A program made the translations under genes and the position numbers. A stretch of 23,584 nucleotides of DNA from JAWOFN01 sp046497505 [NCBI: bacterium]. GTDB lineage: Bacteria > Blakebacterota > Blakebacteria > Blakebacterales. Each line of letters opens with the position of its first letter. The first letter of the stretch is position 1. Below the pieces are notes generated by a model. The model had not been told where the DNA came from, did no database searches, and saw only the letters and a program-made list of their open reading frames with translations. Shown one piece after another: positions 1-5,700 of this stretch. The DNA lies in contig JAWOFN010000126.1 of NCBI GenBank assembly GCA_046497505.1, forward strand, positions 1 to 23,584, in the 5' to 3' direction.

Positions 1-80
1 ATCTAATCTTTTAGTCGAATATTAAGCCCTAAAGCTTTGATGAAGAAACCTAAAGAAGAGATAAATTTCATGAAATAAAA
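1..80. other. AT-rich segment at window edge, foreign to the flanking DNA
   Basis: By hand count this stretch has 21 G or C in 80 bases (about 26 %), whereas the DNA from about 81 onwards is about 70 % GC. The change is abrupt and falls inside dnaA. It contains a perfect 12-bp palindrome, ATTTCATGAAAT, at 65-76. No long reading frame crosses it; the longest is a 22-codon minus-strand frame (72 to 3). It could be an assembly chimera at a contig end, the edge of an inserted element, or an intron-like insertion. The window does not extend far enough to decide. Confidence 0.6.
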
Positions 81-348
81 TCGTCTCCCCGGACCCCTCC
101 CCGACGTCGAGCACCACCTGCACCTCCGCGCCGACCCGTGAGCGGACCACCTGCTGCAGCAGGGCCTGGTAATGCTGTTCCACCCAGTCGCTGAAGAACT
201 GACTCGGCACCTCGAGGCGGAAGCGATCACCGCTGTAGCCTGCGGGCTGGATCGGCTTGAACCATGTCTCGAAGCTCTGGGGGGGGAGCTGTGATGCGAG
301 GTCGTCCAGGCACTCCGACCAGAGTTCGCTGGGGGTGGGTGGGGCCAT
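22..348 (-). pseudogene. dnaA: Chromosomal replication initiator DnaA, N-terminal domain only (interrupted)
   Basis: DnaA binds oriC and opens the duplex to start replication. The first about 89 residues read as DnaA domain I, the helicase-loader and self-interaction domain: LWSECLDDLASQLPPQSFETWF near residues 9-30 and the VPSQFFSDWVEQHY stretch near 48-60. After Thr89 the reading frame enters AT-rich DNA, adds 19 unrelated residues and stops, so the AAA+ and DNA-binding domains are missing. The start at 348 is chosen because GAAGGAGT (353-360 on the plus strand) lies at proper Shine-Dalgarno distance and domain I begins right after it. It is divergent from rpmH across oriC, the usual arrangement. 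Truncation of an essential gene suggests a contig-end chimera or an insertion rather than a real loss. Identity of the domain is firm; pseudogene status is inference. Confidence 0.8.
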
Positions 349-378
349 GCAGACTCCTTCACATGACAGACGGGGGTG

Positions 379-407
379 TTTATGCACAGCGGCTCCTATG
401 CTGTAAA
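379..407 (-). promoter_or_regulatory. Candidate dnaA promoter overlapping a DnaA box
   Basis: Read on the minus strand, TTTACA (407-402) is followed after 17 bases by CATAAA (384-379), which are 5/6 and 4/6 matches to the sigma70-type -35 and -10 hexamers. The start would be near 372, leaving a leader of about 24 bases that contains the dnaA Shine-Dalgarno. The -10 overlaps the consensus DnaA box at 380-388, which would allow DnaA to repress its own gene. This is read by eye; sigma specificity in this organism is unknown. Confidence 0.45.
380..388 (+). promoter_or_regulatory. DnaA box (perfect TTATNCACA)
   Basis: TTATGCACA matches the consensus at every defined position. It sits closest to dnaA and overlaps its predicted -10 element. 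Confidence 0.65.
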
Positions 408-458
408 TCGTTGGTATTACAGCGGTTCGGAGCCTCCACCGGTACCGGGCAGCACCGG

Positions 459-467
459 ATATCCACA
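459..467 (+). promoter_or_regulatory. DnaA box, one mismatch
   Basis: ATATCCACA differs from TTATNCACA only at the first base. It shares orientation with the other boxes in the spacer. Confidence 0.5.
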
Positions 468-482
468 ACCAATCGACAGACC

Positions 483-501
483 TATCAACAAGTTATCAAC
501 A
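483..501 (+). promoter_or_regulatory. DnaA box pair with 11-bp period
   Basis: The octamer TATCAACA occurs twice with an 11-bp period (483-490 and 494-501). The second copy, preceded by T, gives TTATCAACA, one mismatch from the DnaA box. One helical turn between copies would place two DnaA molecules on the same face of the DNA. Confidence 0.45.
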
Positions 502-560
502 CAAAGTCGATTCCCTGTGATGCGCCAAGCTATCACGTCCCCCGGGAGAGGGTCAAGGTG

Positions 561-569
561 TTTTCCACA
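561..569 (+). promoter_or_regulatory. DnaA box, one mismatch
   Basis: TTTTCCACA differs from TTATNCACA only at the third base. It is the box nearest to rpmH and has the same orientation as the others. Confidence 0.45.
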
Positions 570-738
570 CCGATCTCGTCGGAAACATGTGTACATGTGC
601 CCGGGGATGTGGACGGCGGGGGCCGTCCCGAGGGCAGGGGGGTATCTGCTTTGCAGTTGCCAAGTACGGGGTCCATCCATTACATAGCAGGTCTTGCATA
701 GAATCGTGGAAACCGACCGTACCCGAAGGTGATCGATC

Positions 739-873
739 GTGAAGCGTACGTACCAGCCGAGCCGGCGCAAGCGGAAGAACAAGCACGGCTTCCGCGCGCG
801 GATGAAGACCAAGAAGGGCCGAGCCATCCTCAAGCGTCGCCGCAAGAAGGGACGCCGTCGCCTGACGGTATGA
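739..873 (+). CDS. rpmH: 50S ribosomal protein L34
   Basis: This small, highly basic protein of the large ribosomal subunit is 44 residues long, the usual length for the family. The sequence begins (V/M)[21 protein letters not shown] and ends [13 protein letters not shown], the conserved L34 pattern throughout. The start codon is GTG at 739, with a purine-rich AAGGTGA (726-732) at Shine-Dalgarno distance. It lies directly beside oriC, divergent from dnaA, and is followed after 3 bases by rnpA, the standard rpmH-rnpA-yidD-yidC order. A possible -10, TAGAAT, lies at 699-704, but I could not find a good -35 partner. Confidence 0.97.
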   Translation: MKRTYQPSRRKRKNKHGFRARMKTKKGRAILKRRRKKGRRRLTV

Positions 874-876
874 GCG

Positions 877-1218
877 GTGGCTGACGGCGGTCTCCCCAGG
901 AGGGAAAGGCTCCGGGGCCGGGAAGCGATCCGTCGCGTCCTGGACCGCGGGTCCTCCGAACAGGACCACCTCCTGGTGCTCCGCTATCTCCCCACCGACC
1001 TGCGCCGGCGCCGCGTGACCGTGGCGGCCTCCCGGGTTCGGAGCGCGGTGCGCCGCAACCGGATCAAGCGACGGCTCCGCAGCCTCTACCGTACCCACCG
1101 AGACGATCTGCCTCCCTCCGGGGATTTCTTCATCATCGGGAGGCGCGATGCAGCCGATGTCCCCTACCAGGACCTCGAGGACTCCTTCCAGAAGCTGGCC
1201 CATGCGCTGGCTGGTTGA
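877..1218 (+). CDS. rnpA: Ribonuclease P protein component
   Basis: This is the protein subunit of RNase P, which helps the catalytic RNA bind pre-tRNA and remove its 5' leader. The 113-residue product has the usual size. It carries the family signature AVRRNRIKRRLRSLYR near residues 56-71 (the RNR motif that contacts RNA) and the end strand DFFIIGRRDA. The N-terminal stretch RRERLRGREAIRRVLDRG is the typical aromatic/basic opening of the family. The start is GTG at 877, 3 bases after the rpmH stop, and the 3' end overlaps yidD by 17 bases, so the genes are probably translated together. Confidence 0.95.
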   Translation: MADGGLPRRERLRGREAIRRVLDRGSSEQDHLLVLRYLPTDLRRRRVTVAASRVRSAVRRNRIKRRLRSLYRTHRDDLPPSGDFFIIGRRDAADVPYQDLEDSFQKLAHALAG

Positions 1219-1438
1219 ACTCATCAAGCTCCCGGTGCGTATCTACCGGTGGGTCGTCTCCCCGCTCCTGGGGCCCCGATGCCGGTTCCACCCGAGCTGT
1301 TCCGTCTATACCCTCCAGGCCCTGGACCGGCACGGACCGCTCCGCGGCCTGAGACTCGGTATCCTGCGTGTGGTACGATGCGGACCCTGGTCGGCAGGCG
1401 GATACGACCCGGTGCCCGACGAAGAGGACACGGAATGA
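1202..1438 (+). CDS. yidD: Membrane protein insertion efficiency factor YidD
   Basis: YidD is a small membrane-associated protein that assists YidC-dependent insertion. This 78-residue protein has the amphipathic N-terminus (MRWLVELIKLPVRIYRWVVSPLLG) and the conserved RCRFHPSCSVYTLQALDRHG and RCGPWSAGGYDPVP blocks. The ATG at 1202 is preferred over an in-frame ATG at 1148 because the family begins here and the longer form would lie deep in rnpA. It overlaps rnpA by 17 bases and overlaps the yidC start in an ATGA, so the three genes are likely translationally coupled. Confidence 0.93.
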   Translation: MRWLVELIKLPVRIYRWVVSPLLGPRCRFHPSCSVYTLQALDRHGPLRGLRLGILRVVRCGPWSAGGYDPVPDEEDTE

Positions 1439-3108
1439 ACGACCGACGCACCATCATCGCCCTCATCCTCATGGGCGTCGTACTCCTCCTCACCCCGACC
1501 TATATGAACCTGGTGGGGGGGCCGGGAGGACAGGAGGCTGCGGGACCGGACACCTCCGCGGTCACCGCCCCGGCGGACACCGCCCCCCCGCGGACCCGGC
1601 CAGCCGCCGCGGGAGAGGAGGAGGCCGAAGAAACTCCGGAGCCCGAAGAAGAGGCGCCGCGCCCCCCGGCGCTGGCTGAACCCGGGTCGGATGCACCGGA
1701 ACAGGGGCGGGAGATCGTGGTCCGCTCCTCCCGTTACGTGGGCAAGATCGCCACCTCGAGCGGCGGCATCTCGAGCTGGCACCTGCCCGGCTATGCCATG
1801 CACACCGGAGGATCGGTGGAACTGATCCCTCCGGGGGCCAGGGGCCTGGTACTGGACCTGCCCCGGGGTGACGAGCGGGCCCTCCTGGAGGACCTCCTCT
1901 TCGTCTCCTCCGCCCCGGACACGGTGGACGTGGGGGATGGCGAGCAGCGCGCGGTGGAATTGACCGCGGGACTGGAGGGCGGCCGGAGGATCCGCCGCCG
2001 GCTCACCTTCACGGGGGGACGATACGACCTCCTGGTGGAGGACCGGCTGGAGGGTTTCGACGTCTCGTCCCTCAACGACGCCTACCTGCTCCGCTGGGTG
2101 GGCGGGCTGCGGCTCACCGAGCCGGACCGGGGGGAGGAACTCCAGTACAGCGGGTTCTACGCCCTGCAGGGCGGGGACGTGGAGAAGCGGAAGCTGAAGG
2201 ACGAGCTGGTGGAGGCCCGCCTCACCGGCAGCGTGGACTGGGCTGCCCTGCGCACGAAGTACTTCACGGCCGTCCTCATGCCGGGACGGGCCAGCTTCCG
2301 GGGGGCCCGGATGACGGGGATCGCCCCGAAGAGCGGTCCGGTCCGGATGGACGCCGCGGTGGAGTACGGCATGGAGGACGACGAAGAGCTTCGGACCGTG
2401 GTCTATATCGGCCCCATCGACTACAGCGAGCTGACCAGCTACGAGGCGGAGCTCCAGAAGATGATGGACTTCGGCTGGGGCTTCATCCGCCCCATCAGCA
2501 AGCTGATCCTCCGTCTCTTCACCTTCCTCCACGAGTTCATCCCCAACTACGGGATCGTGATCATCCTCTTCTCGGTGCTGGTGAAGATCGCGGTCTTCCC
2601 GCTGACGAGGAAGTCGTACGCCAGCATGCACGCCATGCAGGAGCTGGCGCCGAAGATGAAGGAACTCAAGGAGAAATACGGCGACGAGCCGGAGAAGATG
2701 AACAAGAAGATGATGAATCTCTACAAGGAGCACGGGGTGAATCCCCTCGGGGGCTGTTTCCCGCTGCTCCTCCAGATGCCCATCTTCTTCGCGCTCTTCG
2801 TGGTCTTCCGGTCCACCATCGAGCTCCGGGGGGAGCCCTTCATGCTCTGGATCCAGGACCTCTCCCTTCAGGACCCCTACATGATCCTCCCCGGGCTCAT
2901 GGCCCTGACGATGTTCATCCAGCAGCGGATGCAGCTCAAGGACCCCCGGCAGAAGGCCATGATGTACATCATGCCCCTGGTCATGTTCTTCCTCTTCAAG
3001 GGCTTTCCCGCGGGTCTCATCCTCTACTGGACCCTCTTCAACGTGCTCTCGGTGGTCCAGACGGAGATCATCCACCCGCCGAAGCGCGCCCAGGAGGCCG
3101 GGGCCTGA
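1435..3108 (+). CDS. yidC: Membrane protein insertase YidC
   Basis: YidC inserts and folds inner-membrane proteins, alone or with Sec. The 557-residue protein has the Gram-negative layout: an N-terminal transmembrane segment (residues 6-26), a low-complexity Ala/Pro/Glu linker (about 40-90), a periplasmic beta-domain (about 92-330), and a C-terminal insertase core with about five membrane segments. The core contains FPLTRKSYASM with the substrate-contacting arginine at 392, the cytoplasmic coiled hairpin LAPKMKELKEKYG, and NPLGGCFPLLLQMPIFFALF. The ATG at 1435 overlaps the yidD stop. An upstream in-frame start at 1249 is rejected because it would add residues without family similarity. The product ends shortly after the last membrane segment, with only a short basic tail. 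Confidence 0.96.
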   Translation: MNDRRTIIALILMGVVLLLTPTYMNLVGGPGGQEAAGPDTSAVTAPADTAPPRTRPAAAGEEEAEETPEPEEEAPRPPALAEPGSDAPEQGREIVVRSSRYVGKIATSSGGISSWHLPGYAMHTGGSVELIPPGARGLVLDLPRGDERALLEDLLFVSSAPDTVDVGDGEQRAVELTAGLEGGRRIRRRLTFTGGRYDLLVEDRLEGFDVSSLNDAYLLRWVGGLRLTEPDRGEELQYSGFYALQGGDVEKRKLKDELVEARLTGSVDWAALRTKYFTAVLMPGRASFRGARMTGIAPKSGPVRMDAAVEYGMEDDEELRTVVYIGPIDYSELTSYEAELQKMMDFGWGFIRPISKLILRLFTFLHEFIPNYGIVIILFSVLVKIAVFPLTRKSYASMHAMQELAPKMKELKEKYGDEPEKMNKKMMNLYKEHGVNPLGGCFPLLLQMPIFFALFVVFRSTIELRGEPFMLWIQDLSLQDPYMILPGLMALTMFIQQRMQLKDPRQKAMMYIMPLVMFFLFKGFPAGLILYWTLFNVLSVVQTEIIHPPKRAQEAGA

Positions 3109-3123
3109 GAGGGGATGCGGGGA

Positions 3124-3139
3124 TGTTTCACGTGAAACG
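3124..3139. promoter_or_regulatory. parS: parS centromere site 1
   Basis: TGTTTCACGTGAAACG contains the perfect 14-bp palindrome GTTTCACGTGAAAC of the universal ParB site. Only the last base differs from the usual 16-mer. It lies between yidC and rsmG, about 2.6 kb from the oriC region, where parS sites typically cluster. ParB would load here and spread to organise origin segregation. Confidence 0.92.
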
Positions 3140-3160
3140 ATCCGCGCTCCGACCGGGTGG

Positions 3161-3880
3161 GTGTTTCACGTGAAACGCCCACCGGGAGACCGCCCGGACC
3201 CACGCACCGACCGCCGCCGGCGTGGGCGTGAGACGCTCACCCGGGCCCTCGCGCCCCTGGGGCTGCGGCTCTCCGTCCGGACGCTGGATCGCTGCCTCGA
3301 CTACTGGGAGTTCCTCGGGCATTCCCGGCAGCGCCTGAACCTCATCGCCCGGGGCGACCTGGAGGAGGGACTCCTGCGGCATATCGGTGACGCCCTGGCG
3401 GGCCTGGCCGCCGGGGTCCCGCCGGGACCCCGGCGCCTGCTGGACATCGGATCCGGCGGCGGCCTTCCCGGGATCCCCCTGGCCCTGGCCAGGGAGGACC
3501 TCACCGTCACCCTGCTGGAGGGCCGGGAGAAGAAGACCCACTGGCTCGCTCGGGCCCTCCATGCCCTCGAACTCCACCGCCGGGTCTCGGTCCGCACCGG
3601 GCGCCTGGAAGAGCAGCCCGCGGAGTGGCTCCACGGCTTCGACCTCCTCACCGCACGTGCCGTGGCACCCCCGAGACGGCTCATCGCCTGGAGCAGGAGA
3701 GCGCTGGGCCCGGAGAGCAGGCTCCTGGTCTGGCACAGCGCCGAACAGCTCCCGGAGGTCCGGCAGGCGGTGGAAGAGGAAGCGGGAGACGTCACGATAA
3801 AGCTTCATGACACGTTATCGTACACATTCGACGCCATATCGTTCTCTTCGAACATATCTGTCCTTCTTCGAACCCATTGA
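3161..3880 (+). CDS. rsmG: 16S rRNA (guanine-527-N7)-methyltransferase RsmG
   Basis: RsmG uses S-adenosylmethionine to methylate G527 of 16S rRNA. The 239-residue protein has the Rossmann SAM motif LLDIGSGGGLPGIPLALA (93-110), the preceding RQRLNLIARGD element (57-66), TLLEGREKKTHWL and DLLTARAVAP. The only start candidates in frame are GTG at 3161 or at 3170, and both lie in the second parS, so the N-terminus MFHVKR is parS-encoded. The Shine-Dalgarno is weak. The 3' end (about 3793-3880) is only about 43 % GC and carries a promoter candidate for the next gene. In many genomes parA and parB follow rsmG; here a DUF2085-type gene does. Confidence 0.93.
   Translation: MFHVKRPPGDRPDPRTDRRRRGRETLTRALAPLGLRLSVRTLDRCLDYWEFLGHSRQRLNLIARGDLEEGLLRHIGDALAGLAAGVPPGPRRLLDIGSGGGLPGIPLALAREDLTVTLLEGREKKTHWLARALHALELHRRVSVRTGRLEEQPAEWLHGFDLLTARAVAPPRRLIAWSRRALGPESRLLVWHSAEQLPEVRQAVEEEAGDVTIKLHDTLSYTFDAISFSSNISVLLRTH
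3162..3177. promoter_or_regulatory. parS: parS centromere site 2, inside the rsmG start
   Basis: This is an identical 16-mer to the site at 3124, with centres 38 bp apart. It coincides with the first codons of rsmG, so the site is also read as the peptide FHVKR. ParB spreading from the pair would cover the rsmG translation start. Confidence 0.92.
3845..3873 (+). repeat. 9-bp direct repeat in a low-GC patch
   Basis: TCTTCGAAC occurs at 3845-3853 and 3865-3873, a period of 20 bp. Each copy contains the palindrome TTCGAA. They lie in the low-GC 3' end of rsmG just upstream of a TTGACA element. The arrangement looks like a tandem operator on one face of the DNA, but no regulator is identified. 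Confidence 0.4.
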
Positions 3881-3906
3881 CACCCCGAGGCCGGTGCGCC
3901 TAGACT
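3877..3906 (+). promoter_or_regulatory. Candidate promoter for the membrane-protein/trmH/udg genes
   Basis: TTGACA (3877-3882, 6/6) is followed after 18 bases by TAGACT (3901-3906, 4/6 to TATAAT). The start would fall at about 3913-3914, that is, on the ATG of the next gene at 3914, which lacks a Shine-Dalgarno. A leaderless transcript is therefore plausible. The promoter begins inside the rsmG stop codon. Confidence 0.55.
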
Positions 3907-3913
3907 CCCGGAC

Positions 3914-4384
3914 ATGGAACCGGACGCCCGGCAGCTGGGATCGGCAGCAGGCCCCCGCGGGGGAGCACGCTGGTTCTGGCCCCTGCTCCTGGTACTCCCC
4001 GCCGCCTTCCTCCTGCTGGCCGCGGCGGCCGGACCGGAGAGCCCGATCGGGACCATCGTGGAGGCGGGGTTCGCCCCCTTCTGTCACCAGATCCCCGGGC
4101 GCAGCCTGCTGGGGGGGCGTCCGCTGGCCGTCTGCACCCGCTGCGCCGGGTTCTATACCGGTCTGGCCCTGGCCGGCATGACCGGGGCGGCCGCGGCCGC
4201 AGCGGGTTGGCGGGGGCGCGTGCCCGGGGCGGTGCTGGCGGCGGGTCTGGCCCCCCTGGCCGTGGACGGGACCGCGAACCTGCTGGGCCTCTGGGCAAGC
4301 CCCGCGGCCGTCCGCGCCCTCATCGGCATGGTCGCCGCACTCCCCCTCGCCCTCATCCTGGTGGGACGCCATGAAGCTGAATGA
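3914..4384 (+). CDS. DUF2085-type integral membrane protein
   Basis: This 156-residue membrane protein has about four hydrophobic segments (about residues 20-40, 78-98, 104-120 and 135-150). It carries the DUF2085 pattern: FCHQIPGRSL, then VCTRCAGFYTGLALA, then a conserved acidic residue in VDGTANLLGLW. The His and Cys residues (CHQ and CTRC) look like a possible metal or redox site; the family function is unknown. No Shine-Dalgarno precedes the ATG, and a TTGACA/TAGACT promoter candidate ends 7 bases upstream. It overlaps the next gene by 14 bases, so the two are probably made together. It occupies the place often held by parA. Confidence 0.75.
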   Translation: MEPDARQLGSAAGPRGGARWFWPLLLVLPAAFLLLAAAAGPESPIGTIVEAGFAPFCHQIPGRSLLGGRPLAVCTRCAGFYTGLALAGMTGAAAAAAGWRGRVPGAVLAAGLAPLAVDGTANLLGLWASPAAVRALIGMVAALPLALILVGRHEAE

Positions 4385-4913
4385 AGCCCAGCTGCGGGCG
4401 GTGTTCTGGAGCGGGCTGGTCACCGGCCTGCTCTCCGCTTTCCCCCTCACCGCACTGTTCAACTGCTTCTGCTGCCTGTGGGCCTGGGCTGCCGGGGCAG
4501 GGGCCGTCCACCTCGCCCGCAGGGGTGAGCCGGAGGGCGTGCACGACCCCCTCCCCCTCGGCGCGCGGGCCGGTGCCTACGCAGGGCTGGTCTCCTCCCT
4601 GCTGAAGCTGCTCTGGGCCGCGGCGGCGGGGTCGATGGGGCGGGTGGACATCGAGCGGGTCCGCAGCTACTTGCCCGATGAGATGCCGCGGGAGGCCGGC
4701 CGCATGGTGGAACGGATGCTGGAATCCGGCGTCGCCGGACCGGCGGGTCTGATCTTCTCCGCGGTGCTCAGCATCATCCTCTTCGCCATCTTCGGGGCGC
4801 TGGGAGCCGTGCTCTACGACCGCATCTCCGGGCCGCGTGACCGCCGGGAGCAGCCCCCCCCGCCTCCGGGTCCGGGAGAGGAGGTGCGGGGTGGAACCGC
4901 TGGAGCGGAGTGA
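4371..4913 (+). CDS. Integral membrane protein of unknown function
   Basis: This 180-residue protein has hydrophobic segments at about residues 10-30, 32-47, 65-85 and 120-147, separated by a polar stretch (IERVRSYLPDEMPREAGRMVERMLESG), and a proline-rich charged tail (RDRREQPPPPPGPGEE). The first membrane segment contains FNCFCCLWAW. I do not recognise a named family with certainty; the layout resembles small four-helix membrane proteins of the DUF4199/DUF5518 kind. The start overlaps the DUF2085 gene by 14 bases, and the 3' end overlaps the methyltransferase gene by 23 bases, so it is probably part of the same transcript. Confidence 0.65.
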   Translation: MKLNEAQLRAVFWSGLVTGLLSAFPLTALFNCFCCLWAWAAGAGAVHLARRGEPEGVHDPLPLGARAGAYAGLVSSLLKLLWAAAAGSMGRVDIERVRSYLPDEMPREAGRMVERMLESGVAGPAGLIFSAVLSIILFAIFGALGAVLYDRISGPRDRREQPPPPPGPGEEVRGGTAGAE

Positions 4914-5700
4914 ACTGAGGCGGCTGAGGGCCCTCGGCCGGCGGGGCATGCGCCGCCGGCGCGGCGCGTTCCTGCTCGAAGGGTTCCGCGGGGTGGAGAC
5001 CGCCCTGGGCCGGCCCGGGCGGGTCGACCTGGTGGTCCTGACCCCCGGCGCCGCCGGACATGAGCGGGCTCCCCGCATCCAGGAGATGGCCCGCGGGCAG
5101 GGTGTCCCGGTACGGGGGGTCGCGGAGGAGGAGATGGAGGAGCTGGCCGACACCCGGACCCCGGCGGGCGTGATGGCCCGGGTCCGGTGGGACCCCCCCC
5201 GCGACCCCCCGGCTGCGGAGGTCGCCGCCGCCCTGGAGGGGAAAGGGCTGCGCCGCCTGCTCTGCCTGGACGGTGTCGGTGACCCGGGCAACACCGGGAC
5301 CCTGCTCCGCACGGCCGACGCGCTGGGGATCGGCGGTGCCCTGCTGGGGAGAGGCACGGTGGAGGCGGGCAACCCCAAGACGGCCCGATCGGCGGCGGGG
5401 AGTCTTCTCGGCTTCGACTACCTCGCGGAGGAGGTGGACCTGCCCGGCGTCCTCGCCCGGCTCGAGAGCGACGGGTGGCACATCTGGCGGGGGGAGGCGG
5501 AGGGAGGATGCACCCCCCGGGCGGCGGCGACCGGCCGCTGGGCCCTGGTCCTGGGGAGTGAGGGGCACGGACTCGACCCCGCCGCCGCCCGTGTGGGTGA
5601 GGCCCTCCACATACCCCGGCGGCCCGGTGCGGAGAGTCTGAACGTGGCGGTGGCCGGGGGGATCCTCATGTACCTGCTCACACGAGGAGAGACGTCATGA
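4891..5700 (+). CDS. TrmH/SpoU-family RNA 2'-O-methyltransferase
   Basis: SPOUT-class enzyme that transfers a methyl group from SAM to a ribose 2'-OH in rRNA or tRNA; the target is not predictable from sequence. The 269-residue protein has an N-terminal L30e-like substrate-binding domain (about 1-105, opening with LRRLRALGRRGMRRRRGAFLLEG) and the trefoil-knot domain with all three motifs: LDGVGDPGNTGTLLRTADALG, LVLGSEGHGL and IPRRPGAESLNVAVAGGILMY. The GTG at 4891 is chosen because AGGAGG (4879-4884) lies 6 bases upstream and the family N-terminus begins here, although the frame is open further upstream. It overlaps the next gene in an ATGA. Confidence 0.9.
   Translation: MEPLERSELRRLRALGRRGMRRRRGAFLLEGFRGVETALGRPGRVDLVVLTPGAAGHERAPRIQEMARGQGVPVRGVAEEEMEELADTRTPAGVMARVRWDPPRDPPAAEVAAALEGKGLRRLLCLDGVGDPGNTGTLLRTADALGIGGALLGRGTVEAGNPKTARSAAGSLLGFDYLAEEVDLPGVLARLESDGWHIWRGEAEGGCTPRAAATGRWALVLGSEGHGLDPAAARVGEALHIPRRPGAESLNVAVAGGILMYLLTRGETS

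Larger units (their letters stand above)
349..738. other. oriC: oriC-like intergenic region between dnaA and rpmH
   Basis: This 390-bp spacer between divergent dnaA and rpmH carries no convincing gene. It holds four plus-oriented DnaA-box-like 9-mers: TTATGCACA at 380-388 (matches TTATNCACA), ATATCCACA at 459-467, TTATCAACA at 493-501 and TTTTCCACA at 561-569 (one mismatch each). The octamer TATCAACA is repeated at 483-490 and 494-501. Stretches relatively rich in A/T lie near 402-421 and 481-505 and could act as unwinding elements. A direct repeat ACATGTG occurs at 585-591 and 593-599, of unknown meaning. The position between dnaA and rpmH is a classical oriC location; function is inferred. 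Confidence 0.7.

Noticed and set aside
3-72. 22-residue frame MKFISSLG... in the AT-rich edge
   Set aside because: Too short, no ribosome site visible, and the segment may be a chimera; no function can be assigned.
264-701. Overlapping open frames within the oriC spacer on both strands
   Set aside because: They conflict with DnaA boxes and with the dnaA 5' end and show no family resemblance; the region fits an origin better.
1306-3075. Long open frame of 589 codons on the minus strand across yidC
   Set aside because: It is the antisense shadow of yidC in GC-rich DNA; the product is His/Glu/Pro/Gly-rich with no family motifs.
3123-3173. Micro-ORF of 16 residues (MFHVKRSALRPGGCFT) starting in the first parS
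   Set aside because: It is what the parS palindrome encodes when preceded by A; there is no Shine-Dalgarno and it ends in the second parS. Kept as parS only.
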